Assembly (NCBI GenBank): GCA_902521315.1
Contig: CABYRH010000006.1
Coordinates: 55,001 to 107,772, forward strand
From: an uncultured Alphaproteobacteria bacterium
GTDB lineage: Bacteria; Pseudomonadota; Alphaproteobacteria; HIMB59; GCA-002718135
Direction of reading: 5' to 3'
DNA: 52,772 bases
Shown: positions 7,808 through 16,073 of the stretch, piece by piece
Position numbering within the stretch: the stretch's first letter is position 1
Layout: each line of letters begins with the position of its first letter
Program-made: the position numbers and the translations under genes
Notes under the pieces: generated by a model
Databases searched by the model: none
Told to the model about the DNA's origin: nothing
The model's input: the letters and a program-made list of their open reading frames with translations, nothing else

Positions 7808-8616
7808 TGAAAAAAAGAAGATTGATACCAGTTCTTCTTTTACGTAATGGATGGTTAGTTCAAAGCAGAAATTTTAGAGATTATCAAAATCTAGGTAATC
7901 CAGTAACTGCAGTAAAAAGGTTAAGTGAATGGGCGTCCGATGAATTAATATATTTAGATATAAGCAGAGATGATAATTATGATATCAAAAGATCAGATCA
8001 AGGTTATCCTAATAGAAAAAATTTTTTAGATATAATTACTGATGTTTCTAAAGTAACTTTTATGCCAATTACAGTTGGTGGAAAAATCAATAAAATAAGT
8101 GATATTGAAAAAAGATTAAAAGTAGGCGCTGATAAGGTTGCTATAAATACAATAGCCATACACAATCCAAAATTTATACAAGATTCTTCAAAAGAATTTG
8201 GATCTCAATGTATTGTAGTATCATTAGACTTTTATAAATTTGAAAATCAATATTTTATTTTTGATAATAAAACTAGAAAAGTTACAGAGATAAATATTTA
8301 TGATTTTATAAAAAAAGTTGAAGATTTTGGAGCTGGTGAAATTTTTTTAAACTCAGTAAATAGAGATGGAAAAGGAAATGGATATGATATAGATTTTTTT
8401 AATGAAATATCTAAAAAAATAAACATACCTATAATTGCTTGTGGAGGAGCTGGAGATTGGTTTGATATGTATGATATTTTTGATAAAACGTGTGTTGATG
8501 CTGTTGCCGCAGCTAATATTTTTCATTATAGAGACCAAAGCGTTTTTCTTGCAAAAAAATTTTTATATGAAAAAAATGTAAATGTAAGAAAACCAGATTT
8601 ATTGATGATTAAATGA
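7807..8616 (+). CDS. hisF: HisF-like ammonia-channel subunit, second cassette
   Basis: HisF-family barrel of 269 residues beginning RRLIPVLLLRNGWLVQ. As in the first copy, the position of catalytic D11 of true HisF is leucine. In addition the second catalytic aspartate (D130 of HisF, in the usual SxDRDG segment) is asparagine here: SVNRDGKGNG. Phosphate-loop glycines remain (TVGGKIN, ACGGAGDW). With both cyclase acids gone the protein cannot work as imidazole glycerol phosphate cyclase by the known mechanism, so it is best read as a docking and ammonia-tunnel partner for the amidotransferase encoded next, whose start overlaps its stop by four bases. Confidence 0.82.
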   Translation: MKKRRLIPVLLLRNGWLVQSRNFRDYQNLGNPVTAVKRLSEWASDELIYLDISRDDNYDIKRSDQGYPNRKNFLDIITDVSKVTFMPITVGGKINKISDIEKRLKVGADKVAINTIAIHNPKFIQDSSKEFGSQCIVVSLDFYKFENQYFIFDNKTRKVTEINIYDFIKKVEDFGAGEIFLNSVNRDGKGNGYDIDFFNEISKKINIPIIACGGAGDWFDMYDIFDKTCVDAVAAANIFHYRDQSVFLAKKFLYEKNVNVRKPDLLMIK

Positions 8617-9797
8617 TTTATTGTAAAAGATGTGTATATCCTCAGGTTTCTGTAAATCTTCATATAGATGATGAGGGAATTTGCAGTAGTTGTAGAACTT
8701 TTGAGAATTTTGAGAAACTAGGTAAAGAATTTTGGGATTTAAGAAAAAATAAATTTGAAAGATTGGTTAATGAAATAAAAATTAATAATAATAGTAATTA
8801 TGATTGTTTAATTCCTGTCAGTGGAGGCAAAGATAGTTACTATCAAACTCATTTAATTACTGAAAAGTATGGCTTAAAGCCATTACTAATGACCTATCAT
8901 GGTAACAATTTTTTGCCTGAAGGAGATTATAATAGAGATAAAATGCGTCATGTATTTAATGCTGATCATATAGTTTGGGGACCAAGTGTAGAGGTTTTAA
9001 AAAAATTAAATAGGATTACATTTAAAAGAATGGGTGATATGAACTGGCAAAATCATTGTGGAATAAATACATCTCCAATAACAGTAGCAGTTAAATTTGA
9101 AATACCTTTAATAATATGGGGTGAAATACCCTTTGATATTTCAGGAATGTTCTCGCCTGATGATTTTGTAGAATTTAGTGCTAGAGTACGTCATGAACAT
9201 GATTTAAGGGGTTATGAATGGAATGATTTCTTAAATGATAAAGAAAATCCACTTTGTGAAAAAGATTTTTTGTGGGCTAAATATCCTTCTGATGAAGAAA
9301 TCTTAAAAGTAGGAGTCAGAGGTATATTTATTGGTAATTATTTTGAGTGGGATCCAAATTGGCATGCACAAATGATTATAGATAAATATGGTTGGAAAAA
9401 ATCTGATAAAAAATTTGAAAGAACTTATAGAAATTTTTCAAATCTCGATGATAGATATGAAAATGGAGTCCATGATCTTTTAAAGTTTATAAAATTCGGC
9501 TATGGAAGATGTTCTGATCATGCTTCTAAAGATATAAGAACAGGGTATATTAATAGAGATAAGGGGATAGAATATGTTAGAGAATATGATCATGTCGTTT
9601 CAAAAGATTTATATCATTGGTTAGATTACGTAGATATGAAAGAGGATGAATTTTGGATGACAGCTGATAGTTTTAGGGATCCAAAAGTTTGGTGGATAGA
9701 AAAAGATAGGTGGTATAAAGATAACATATGGGGAGAACCTTCAAGTTATGGTAATGTTTATTTGCCTAATAATTTGAAGCAAAAATATGTTCGATAA
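8613..9797 (+). CDS. N-acetyl sugar amidotransferase, WbpG/PseA-type, second cassette
   Basis: Second WbpG/PseA-family enzyme (394 residues). SGGKDS is at residues 70-75 and the N-terminal cysteines are at 4, 7, 24 and 27, the same four-cysteine layout as the first copy. Later conserved-looking segments include LIIWGEIPFD, GIFIGNYFEWD and VHDLLKFIKFGYGR; the last corresponds to VRDYIKFIKRGYSR in the first copy. Gene order here is HisH-HisF-WbpG, the reverse of the first cassette. Expected reaction: ATP-dependent conversion of an N-acyl amino sugar to the amidino form. A second, different target sugar (for example the diamino-uronate made by the WbpB/E/I genes at the other end of the window) is a reasonable inference. 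Confidence 0.87.
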   Translation: MIYCKRCVYPQVSVNLHIDDEGICSSCRTFENFEKLGKEFWDLRKNKFERLVNEIKINNNSNYDCLIPVSGGKDSYYQTHLITEKYGLKPLLMTYHGNNFLPEGDYNRDKMRHVFNADHIVWGPSVEVLKKLNRITFKRMGDMNWQNHCGINTSPITVAVKFEIPLIIWGEIPFDISGMFSPDDFVEFSARVRHEHDLRGYEWNDFLNDKENPLCEKDFLWAKYPSDEEILKVGVRGIFIGNYFEWDPNWHAQMIIDKYGWKKSDKKFERTYRNFSNLDDRYENGVHDLLKFIKFGYGRCSDHASKDIRTGYINRDKGIEYVREYDHVVSKDLYHWLDYVDMKEDEFWMTADSFRDPKVWWIEKDRWYKDNIWGEPSSYGNVYLPNNLKQKYVR

Positions 9798-10344
9798 AAT
9801 GCAGTTTTTAATAAAAGGTAAAAAAATAAATTTAAGAAAAATTTTAATTAAAGATGTCAATCAAGAATATGTTAAATGGCTTAATGATTTTGAAACAAAT
9901 AAATTCATGGAAACTAGACATTCTAATCATAATATTGGTAAAATCATACAATATATTAAAGAATGCAAACTTAATAATTCTATATTGTTGGCAATCTGTT
10001 TAAAAAAAAAGAAGAACTTACATATTGGCAATATTAAAATAGGACAAATCAACAACTTTCATAAAACTGCTGAGATAAGTTATTTTATTGGAAATAAAAA
10101 CGAATGGGGTAAAGGATATGGAAGTGAAGCTGTACAATTAGCAGTTGAATATGCATTTAAAACACTAAATTTATATAAATGTTTAGCTGGTGTTTATGGA
10201 AGTAATGTTGGATCTTATAATCTATTAAAAAAAACAGGATTTAAAAAAGAAGCAAAAATAAAAAATTTTTTTCAATATAATTCAGGTAGAGAAGATCACA
10301 TAATTTTTTCAATTACTAATAAAAATTTCAATGTACAAAAATAA
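9787..10344 (+). CDS. GNAT-family N-acetyltransferase (possible PseH)
   Basis: A 185-residue GNAT enzyme of the RimJ/PseH type. The acetyl-CoA pyrophosphate loop is NEWGKGYG at residues 105-112, followed by the helix SEAVQLAVEYAF; the N-terminal block KGKKINLRKILIKD and the late YNLLKKTGFKKEA are typical of this branch. It could N-acetylate the 4-amino group of UDP-4-amino-4,6-dideoxy-altrosamine, the PseH step missing elsewhere in the window, but RimJ-like proteins also act on other amines. The first ATG overlaps the amidotransferase end by eleven bases; a second ATG at 9799, one base after that stop, is an equally good start. Confidence 0.8.
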   Translation: MFDKMQFLIKGKKINLRKILIKDVNQEYVKWLNDFETNKFMETRHSNHNIGKIIQYIKECKLNNSILLAICLKKKKNLHIGNIKIGQINNFHKTAEISYFIGNKNEWGKGYGSEAVQLAVEYAFKTLNLYKCLAGVYGSNVGSYNLLKKTGFKKEAKIKNFFQYNSGREDHIIFSITNKNFNVQK

Positions 10345-11614
10345 TCGCAAAAATTTAAAAGATTTATTTAAAAAAATTACTCCATTGCAAAGAATGATAA
10401 ATTCAGATGGTTTAGATGATACATTTAAATTACTTAAAGAAAAAAATCCTGATCTAGTTATACATCAATTTAAGTCAGGTCAGAAAGTTGAGGATTGGGT
10501 CGTTCCTAAAAATTGGAGAGTTACAAAAGGATTACTTAAAGATAAAAATAAAAAAATATTGGCATCCATTAATGATGATTATTTGTTTGTTGCCCCATAT
10601 AGTGAGCCTGTTAAAGGATGGTTTACAAAATCTGAAATCAGCAAACATTTAATGACAAGAGAAGACAAGCCAAATGATTATTTATTAGAGCATAGAAATG
10701 CTTATGATTATAATTTAAAAAGTTGGGGCATAACTCTTCCAAATAAATTATGGAAACAGTTAAAAGATGAAAAATATTATATTGAGATAGATGTAGAGTT
10801 TAAAAAACAAAGTATGAAAGTTGGCGAAATTTTTATAAAGGGGAATAGCAAAAAAACTATATGTTTAACAGCTCATATTGATGAATTGTGTAATGATGAT
10901 TTAAGTGGCTGTCTTGCAGGAATAGAGTTTTTTAAAAATTTGAATAAAATTAATAATTTAGAATATAGCTATCAGCTTTTACTATTTCCAGAATTATTTG
11001 GACCAATTTTTTATCTTAATAAAATAAAGCATAAATTGTCAAATTATTATGGCATGATCAACCTAGAAACTGTTGGGGCAGGTAAAAATCTATGTTTAAA
11101 AAAATCTTTAAATGAAAATTTTTTTTTAGAAAAAATTATGAGACTTGCTTTAAGTAATTTGAAAATTAAATTTAAAGAATTGAATTTTTTTGAGGGATAT
11201 CTAAATGATGAAAAAATATTTTCTTGGCCAACTTTTAATATTCCAAGTATAGCACTTCAAAGATATCCTTTTTCACAGTATCATACATCATCTGATAATT
11301 TAGATTTAATTAACTATGATTACCTGATTGATATAATCAAAATATTAGAAGAATTTGTTTATATATTAGAAAATGATTATAAGCCTAAATATAAAAATAA
11401 ATTTCCCCCTTGGTTAACTAAGAGGGGTCTTTATTTTGATAAAAAAGATAGACCTGATTTAAATAAAAATAAATTTAATAATAACTTGTTATATTATATT
11501 AATGGTGTATCAAAATTATCTGATATTTGTTTGTTAAACAAAATAAATTTCAGAGAGGCAAATAATTATTTAGATAAATTTGTAGAGCAAAAGTTAATAA
11601 AAAAAAATAAATAA
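10331..11614 (+). CDS. DUF4910-type aminopeptidase-like protein (M28/M42-like fold)
   Basis: A 427-residue protein resembling the aminopeptidase-like DUF2172/DUF4910 family that turns up in polysaccharide clusters. An N-terminal insert domain with VPKNWRV at about 58-64 is followed by metal-binding candidates H182 (TAHIDE), D189/D190 (NDDLSG), E221 (FPELFG) and H318 (QYHTSSDN), in the order expected for a co-catalytic zinc peptidase fold. The last 60 residues look like a small winged-helix tail. The substrate is not known; an amidohydrolase or deacylase role on an amino sugar is as likely as a peptidase role. It overlaps the GNAT gene by 14 bases and ends the first plus-strand block. Confidence 0.75.
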   Translation: MYKNNRKNLKDLFKKITPLQRMINSDGLDDTFKLLKEKNPDLVIHQFKSGQKVEDWVVPKNWRVTKGLLKDKNKKILASINDDYLFVAPYSEPVKGWFTKSEISKHLMTREDKPNDYLLEHRNAYDYNLKSWGITLPNKLWKQLKDEKYYIEIDVEFKKQSMKVGEIFIKGNSKKTICLTAHIDELCNDDLSGCLAGIEFFKNLNKINNLEYSYQLLLFPELFGPIFYLNKIKHKLSNYYGMINLETVGAGKNLCLKKSLNENFFLEKIMRLALSNLKIKFKELNFFEGYLNDEKIFSWPTFNIPSIALQRYPFSQYHTSSDNLDLINYDYLIDIIKILEEFVYILENDYKPKYKNKFPPWLTKRGLYFDKKDRPDLNKNKFNNNLLYYINGVSKLSDICLLNKINFREANNYLDKFVEQKLIKKNK

Positions 11615-11617
11615 AAA

Positions 11618-11635
11618 TATAATTCAATAATTATA
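11618..11635. terminator. AT-only hairpin between convergent genes, possible weak bidirectional terminator
   Basis: In the 24-base gap between two convergent stops, TATAATT at 11618-11624 and AATTATA at 11629-11635 can pair as a seven-base stem with a CAAT loop. There is no G or C in the stem, so stability would be low, and inverted AT repeats are common at this base composition. Position is the main support. Confidence 0.25.
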
Positions 11636-11638
11636 ATA

Positions 11639-12625
11639 TTAGATATACTTTTTGTACCATTGAATTGTTTTCTGTAAACCAAAGTCAATGGATGTATAAG
11701 TTTTGAAATTGAGATTTTTTTTTGCTTTACGACTATCTAGAAATTGATTAGATATTTCATCATAATTTTCCATTTCAAATTTTTTAAAAGCATCTATTAC
11801 TTCTTTAGTTTTCTTATATTTCATAATATGAAATATTTTTTTAGATATTTCTAAAGTTGATATTGGTTTACCATTTCCAAAATTAAAAATTAATTCTTTA
11901 TTTTTTAGATCTAAATTATAAGGTAAATTTATAAGTGTTTGCACCCAGTCATCGATAAACATATAATCTCTTGTAGTTTTTCCATTCGATCTAGGAATGA
12001 ATTTTTCATTTTTTAATACAGTTTTGATTAAAGAAGGTATCAATGCAGAAAAATTTAATTGTCCTGGTCCATATAAATTACAAGTTCTTCCAATTACAAG
12101 TGGAATTGAATAATTATTTTTATAACAATTTACTAAAATTTCAGAAATATATTTAGATATATCATATGGAAATGTAGGTTTGGGAATATATTTTTCTTTA
12201 TATGGTAATTTATGTTTTTCAATATCACCATAAACTTTATCCGTTGAAGCAAAGTAAAAAAAATTAACACTTTCTGCTAATCTAGAAGCTTCTAACAAAT
12301 CAAGTGTATAATTTATATTGTTTCTCAAAGTAAAATATGGATCTTGATTAGCTTTCACTACCTCAACTTGAGCCGCTAAGTGATAAATATAATTTATCTC
12401 GTAGTTTTTAATTATTTCTTTTAATTGTAAGAAATTATTTTTTTCAACATTTATAATATTTACTTTTTGTGATAAATTTTCAAAATTTAATAATGAACTT
12501 GTTGAATTATTATTGATTGTTCCAAATATATTTGCATTTAAATTTATAAGTTTTTTACACAAATTTGATCCAACAAAACCATTTATTCCAGTAATTAATA
12601 CATTTTTATTTTTCCAATTATACAT
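11639..12625 (-). CDS. NAD-dependent sugar dehydratase/epimerase, CDP-glucose 4,6-dehydratase (RfbG)-like
   Basis: Extended SDR sugar-nucleotide enzyme, 328 residues. NAD-binding TGINGFVG is at 12-19, the catalytic region STDKVYGD at 127-134, and the Tyr-Lys pair at Y154 and K158 (PYDISK). TSDKVYGD-like and YDxSK wording, plus NLYGPGQLN and the RDYMFIDDWV segment, is closest to CDP-glucose 4,6-dehydratases. The gene for an RfbF-like cytidylyltransferase lies three bases upstream on the same strand, which strongly supports a CDP-hexose product (CDP-4-keto-6-deoxyglucose if the reaction is canonical). A GDP- or UDP-sugar epimerase role remains possible. It runs opposite to the flanking blocks. 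Confidence 0.78.
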   Translation of the reverse strand: MYNWKNKNVLITGINGFVGSNLCKKLINLNANIFGTINNNSTSSLLNFENLSQKVNIINVEKNNFLQLKEIIKNYEINYIYHLAAQVEVVKANQDPYFTLRNNINYTLDLLEASRLAESVNFFYFASTDKVYGDIEKHKLPYKEKYIPKPTFPYDISKYISEILVNCYKNNYSIPLVIGRTCNLYGPGQLNFSALIPSLIKTVLKNEKFIPRSNGKTTRDYMFIDDWVQTLINLPYNLDLKNKELIFNFGNGKPISTLEISKKIFHIMKYKKTKEVIDAFKKFEMENYDEISNQFLDSRKAKKNLNFKTYTSIDFGLQKTIQWYKKYI

Positions 12626-12628
12626 ATA

Positions 12629-13294
12629 TTAAAAATCTATTATTTTTTTATTAGCAATTTCAATTTCTTCAATAGTATTAACAGTAATTCTATTAGTTTT
12701 ATGAGTATATTCATTTAATAACTTATTTTTAGCCATATAATTTATAAAATTTTCAATTTTTTCATATTTATTTATATGTTTAATGCTTTCTTTTTGAAAA
12801 ACCATAAACCCGATATTAACATTTCCAATTATAGGTTTTTCCTTAAATATTAAATCACTATCATTTTTTGTTAAAAGCCCAAACTGAAGTTTCATCGGGT
12901 AAGTTGTAATTGTAAATGTTTTTTTAGACGCTATATGAGATCTAATTAGTTTATCAATGTTAATATCTGCAATCTCATCACCATAGCAAACCAATAAATA
13001 TTTGCAGTCCAAAAAATTATTTTTTATTCTTTTTGCTATTGATATATCTCCATCATTATTAACTAATACATTTTTGAATTTTGATGTTTTTAAATATTCT
13101 TTAATTAAGTTAAACTTGTAAAAACCTGATATTAATATTTTTTCAATTCTATATTTAGAAAGATTATTTAAAATATAATGAATTATAGGCTTTTTATTTA
13201 TTTTAACTAGACATTTTGGTTTTTTTTTACCAACTATTCCAAGCCTCTTGCCTTTTCCACCACAAAGAATTACAACCTTAACATAAGTTTTCAT
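12629..13294 (-). CDS. Nucleotidyltransferase, glucose-1-phosphate cytidylyltransferase (RfbF)-like
   Basis: NTP-transferase domain protein of 221 residues. The nucleotide-binding loop is CGGKGKRLG at 11-19, with the partner lysine in KKPKCLVKI at 24-32; the metal-site aspartate is D106 in CYGDEIADINIDKL, a segment very like the YGDGVADVNI of RfbF. It is somewhat shorter than the usual 255 residues of RfbF, chiefly at the C-terminus. It probably activates a hexose-1-phosphate with CTP for the dehydratase encoded immediately downstream. Its start codon lies only six bases from the start of a divergent glycosyltransferase gene, so its promoter must overlap that coding sequence. Confidence 0.75.
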   Translation of the reverse strand: MKTYVKVVILCGGKGKRLGIVGKKKPKCLVKINKKPIIHYILNNLSKYRIEKILISGFYKFNLIKEYLKTSKFKNVLVNNDGDISIAKRIKNNFLDCKYLLVCYGDEIADINIDKLIRSHIASKKTFTITTYPMKLQFGLLTKNDSDLIFKEKPIIGNVNIGFMVFQKESIKHINKYEKIENFINYMAKNKLLNEYTHKTNRITVNTIEEIEIANKKIIDF

Positions 13295-13300
13295 TTATTT

Positions 13301-13990
13301 ATGAATATAATATTAATCCCAGCATATAAACCAAATATTCAGACAATTAAATTAATTAAATCACTTAATAGCTTAATTAATTGTAAAATTTTAATAGTGA
13401 ATAATGGATGCTCTACTATTTATCTTAAGTATTTTGAAGAATTAAAAAAATATGATCATACTAATATTATTACTAAAAAATTTAATAATGGAAAAGGCGC
13501 AGGAATTAAATTTGGTCTTAAATATCTAAAAAAAAACTATTCAAAAATAAATAACATAATTTTTGCTGATTGTGATGGTCAGCATACAAAAGACGATATT
13601 GATAAGTTTGTTGATGAATTCAAACTCTCAAAAGATGATTTTAATTTTTATATTGGTAAAAGACAATTTAGCCTTAAAAATCCAAAAAAAAATTATTTTG
13701 GTAATAAAATTTTTAATTTCTTAATAAAGTTATTCCATAATATTGAAATTGATGATTGTTTATGCGGATTAAGAGCTATAAATTATAAATATATTGATTT
13801 ATTAATCAATATAAATGCTAATGAATTTGATTATGAAGTAATCAGTTTGATAAAGCTAAAACAAGCAAAAATTAAATTTAAACAAATATTAATTACTGCA
13901 ACCTATCTTAAAGATAATAAATCCAACTTTAAATCCTTTATAGATAGTTTTAAACTTATTTTATCTATTTTTAGAAAAACTGTAAATTAA
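13301..13990 (+). CDS. Glycosyltransferase family 2, polyprenyl-phosphate hexose transferase-like
   Basis: GT-A fold glycosyltransferase of 229 residues. It opens NIILIPAYKPN, has FNNGKGAGIKFGL around 61-73 and the metal/nucleotide-binding DCDGQHTKDD at 90-99. The GQH after the DxD and the overall length fit the DPM1/DPG-synthase-like branch of family 2, which loads a sugar on polyprenyl phosphate or onto a lipid-linked glycan. No C-terminal membrane anchor is obvious. The last 30 bases overlap, tail to tail, the minus-strand membrane protein gene that follows. A GT-C enzyme that could use such a lipid-linked donor is encoded right there, which is suggestive. Confidence 0.82.
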   Translation: MNIILIPAYKPNIQTIKLIKSLNSLINCKILIVNNGCSTIYLKYFEELKKYDHTNIITKKFNNGKGAGIKFGLKYLKKNYSKINNIIFADCDGQHTKDDIDKFVDEFKLSKDDFNFYIGKRQFSLKNPKKNYFGNKIFNFLIKLFHNIEIDDCLCGLRAINYKYIDLLININANEFDYEVISLIKLKQAKIKFKQILITATYLKDNKSNFKSFIDSFKLILSIFRKTVN

Positions 13991-15058
13991 AATGCAAAAA
14001 TTTAAAATCAATAATGGTACTATTGGAAGTATATATCGATAACTTGGATAAAGAAATAATACTACAGGAATAATAATCAAATTTATATATATGAAATCAA
14101 TATTTTTCTTTTTTAGACTGTGTATATAGCCAGTTATAAAAATCAAAGCACAACAAAATCTTACAACGTAAATCAAAAAATTGCCTGAGCTTGAGGGATG
14201 AAAACCAAATAAAAAAACAAACTTTACACAATATTTTATTATTGATTTTAAAAATTCAAATTGAAATATATCAGGTATTAAAAGGAAAAGTTTAGTAGTA
14301 TAAACTGTGGGCGCTTTAAAGGGTTTTTTATAATTTACTATATCTAATTCTATTATAAAATATGGCAAATAATAAATAATATTTGATAACAAAATTATTG
14401 CAGTAATTAAAATATAAATTTTTTTTTCATTATTATATATAAAATATATAAGCGCACAAAATATTACCGTAATTGCAGCCGGTCTTATCAACACAAGTAA
14501 AATCATAAGTATGAATAAAAAAAAATAGTTATAATTATAGTAATTTTTTAATTTTAAAAAAATTAAGCTAGATAATAAAAAAAATAATACATCGGTAGAA
14601 TGCAAAAATCCAAATAGTAGAGGTATGGGCAAAAAAGCGTAAATAATAAATGATAAGTTACTAAACTTTTCACATAAATATTTTCCCCATATAAATAATG
14701 ATATAATCTCAGTCAAAAATATAATTGCTGATAAAATAAATGGATTTTGATCACTATAATTTGTAATTAATATCAAAAATGAAAAGAAAACACCTGGATA
14801 TCTTTCGCTAACTTGATCAAAGTTGAGTAATAATATATTTTTATAAGTATTAATAAATTCTGACAGTGATGATAAAGAGAAATCAAAAATTAATTTAAAA
14901 TTTAAATAGAATTCTAAATCAGCAAATATCTGATAAGATATAGGTGATATAAATCCAAATTTTTCATGGTAGACTGGAAATAAAGAAAAAAAGATAAATA
15001 AAATTAATCTTAATAAAATTGCAAAAGTGAGTATTTGTATATATGTGAATTTTTTCAT
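13961..15058 (-). CDS. Polytopic membrane protein, probable GT-C-type glycosyltransferase
   Basis: About 365 residues with roughly nine to eleven hydrophobic segments along the whole length, separated by short N/K-rich loops. The first long loop after the first membrane segment, containing VYHEKFGFIS and a later ERYPG, is where GT-C enzymes carry their acidic catalytic motif; a later LIRPAA block is also typical of mannosyltransferase-like GT-C proteins. There is no clean DxD or ExD, so the assignment rests on topology and on the two polyprenyl-phosphate-type GT2 genes on either side. I prefer the ATG at 15058 to an in-frame TTG nine bases upstream. It could be a polymerase or flippase instead. 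Confidence 0.65.
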   Translation of the reverse strand: MKKFTYIQILTFAILLRLILFIFFSLFPVYHEKFGFISPISYQIFADLEFYLNFKLIFDFSLSSLSEFINTYKNILLLNFDQVSERYPGVFFSFLILITNYSDQNPFILSAIIFLTEIISLFIWGKYLCEKFSNLSFIIYAFLPIPLLFGFLHSTDVLFFLLSSLIFLKLKNYYNYNYFFLFILMILLVLIRPAAITVIFCALIYFIYNNEKKIYILITAIILLSNIIYYLPYFIIELDIVNYKKPFKAPTVYTTKLFLLIPDIFQFEFLKSIIKYCVKFVFLFGFHPSSSGNFLIYVVRFCCALIFITGYIHSLKKKNIDFIYINLIIIPVVLFLYPSYRYILPIVPLLILNFCILIYSFSKNR

Positions 15059-15070
15059 TCCTATCAATTT

Positions 15071-15790
15071 ATGATGAACAATATATCTATAGTAATACCA
15101 ATTTATAACGAAGAAAGAAATATAAGAAAACTATTCGATGAAATAAAATTAAACATATTTGATCTAAAACAATATAATTTTGAGATTATCTTTGTTAATG
15201 ATTGCAGTACTGATAATTCACTAATAGTTTTAAATGATATATCTAAGGAAAATGAAATACTTAAAATACTCAATAATAAAAAAAATTTAGGGCAAAGCAT
15301 GTCTATTCATAACGGCATAACTAAATCTAAATATGAAAATATTATTACTATCGATGGAGATGGTCAAAATAATCCTAGAGATTTAAAAAGGATAATCGAA
15401 ATATATTTAAATAATAATGTAGATTTAGTATGTGGAATAAGAAAAAAAAGAAAAGATAGTATTATTAAGATTTTTTCATCTAAAATTGCAAATTCTATTA
15501 GGTCATATTTTTTAAATGATAATTGTATTGATACTGGCTGTTCATTAAAGATGTTTAAAAAAAAAATTTTTTTATCCTTTCCTTTTTTTAATGGAATACA
15601 TAGATTTATCCCATCTTTGTTTAATGGTTATAATAAAAAAATAATGTACTTGGACGTAGATCATAGACAAAGAAAGTATGGGGTATCTAAATATGGAACA
15701 TTAAATAGACTCTTTAAAGGTGTCGCAGACATGATAAGAGTTTTCTTTATTATAAGAAAGTATAAAAGAAGTACAAAATATGATGACTAA
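15071..15790 (+). CDS. Glycosyltransferase family 2, dolichol-phosphate mannosyltransferase/ArnC-like
   Basis: GT-A transferase of 238-239 residues that starts NNISIVIPIYNEE and carries FVNDCSTDNS, NLGQSMSIHNGI, the DxD region IDGDGQNNP and the late RQRKYGVSKYG, the standard block order of dolichol/undecaprenyl-phosphate sugar transferases. There is a positively charged C-terminus and no transmembrane anchor. Together with the LABN protein encoded next (overlap 11 bases) it makes the pair widely found in alphaproteobacteria for decorating lipid A or a lipid-linked glycan with a sugar from polyprenyl phosphate. Two tandem ATGs (15071, 15074) could serve as start; an in-frame ATG at 15035 would run into the divergent gene. 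Confidence 0.87.
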   Translation: MMNNISIVIPIYNEERNIRKLFDEIKLNIFDLKQYNFEIIFVNDCSTDNSLIVLNDISKENEILKILNNKKNLGQSMSIHNGITKSKYENIITIDGDGQNNPRDLKRIIEIYLNNNVDLVCGIRKKRKDSIIKIFSSKIANSIRSYFLNDNCIDTGCSLKMFKKKIFLSFPFFNGIHRFIPSLFNGYNKKIMYLDVDHRQRKYGVSKYGTLNRLFKGVADMIRVFFIIRKYKRSTKYDD

Positions 15791-16073
15791 TTATTTATCT
15801 AGTTTATCTTTTTACGAAATAATATTTCTTATTATAGGTTTTACTGGTCAGGGATTATTTGCCTCTAGATTTATTATTCAATGGATTTATTCAGAGAGAA
15901 TTGGAAGAAGCGCTATACCTATAGCATTTTGGTATCTTAGCATATTTGGAGGGCTTGGTTTACTAACTTATGCAATTTTTAGAAAAGATCCTGTGATTAT
16001 AGTTGGTCAAACTTTTGGTGTTTTTATATATGTCAGGAATCTTATTTTAATATATAGAGGTGGTAATGAATAA
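15780..16073 (+). CDS. LABN-domain membrane protein (lipid A biosynthesis N-terminal-like)
   Basis: A 97-residue integral membrane protein matching the LABN domain: QGLFASRFIIQWIYSERIGR, then the AFWYLSIFGGLGLLTYAIFRKDPVII stretch in two parts and a final GVFIYVRNLILI. Three membrane helices are visible (about residues 12-34, 45-64, 70-90). Such free-standing proteins are thought to partner with ArnC/DPM1-type transferases and membrane glycosyltransferases. It overlaps the transferase gene upstream by 11 bases and the mmsA start downstream. Family recognition is strong; its biochemical role is not settled. Confidence 0.88.
   Translation: MMTNYLSSLSFYEIIFLIIGFTGQGLFASRFIIQWIYSERIGRSAIPIAFWYLSIFGGLGLLTYAIFRKDPVIIVGQTFGVFIYVRNLILIYRGGNE

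Noticed and set aside
4005..8616. hisH and hisF as histidine biosynthesis genes
   Set aside because: Both sets flank WbpG-type amidotransferase genes, both HisF copies lack the D11 position acid, and no other his operon genes are present; the HisC-like gene at 37304 is far away and lies in a different unit.
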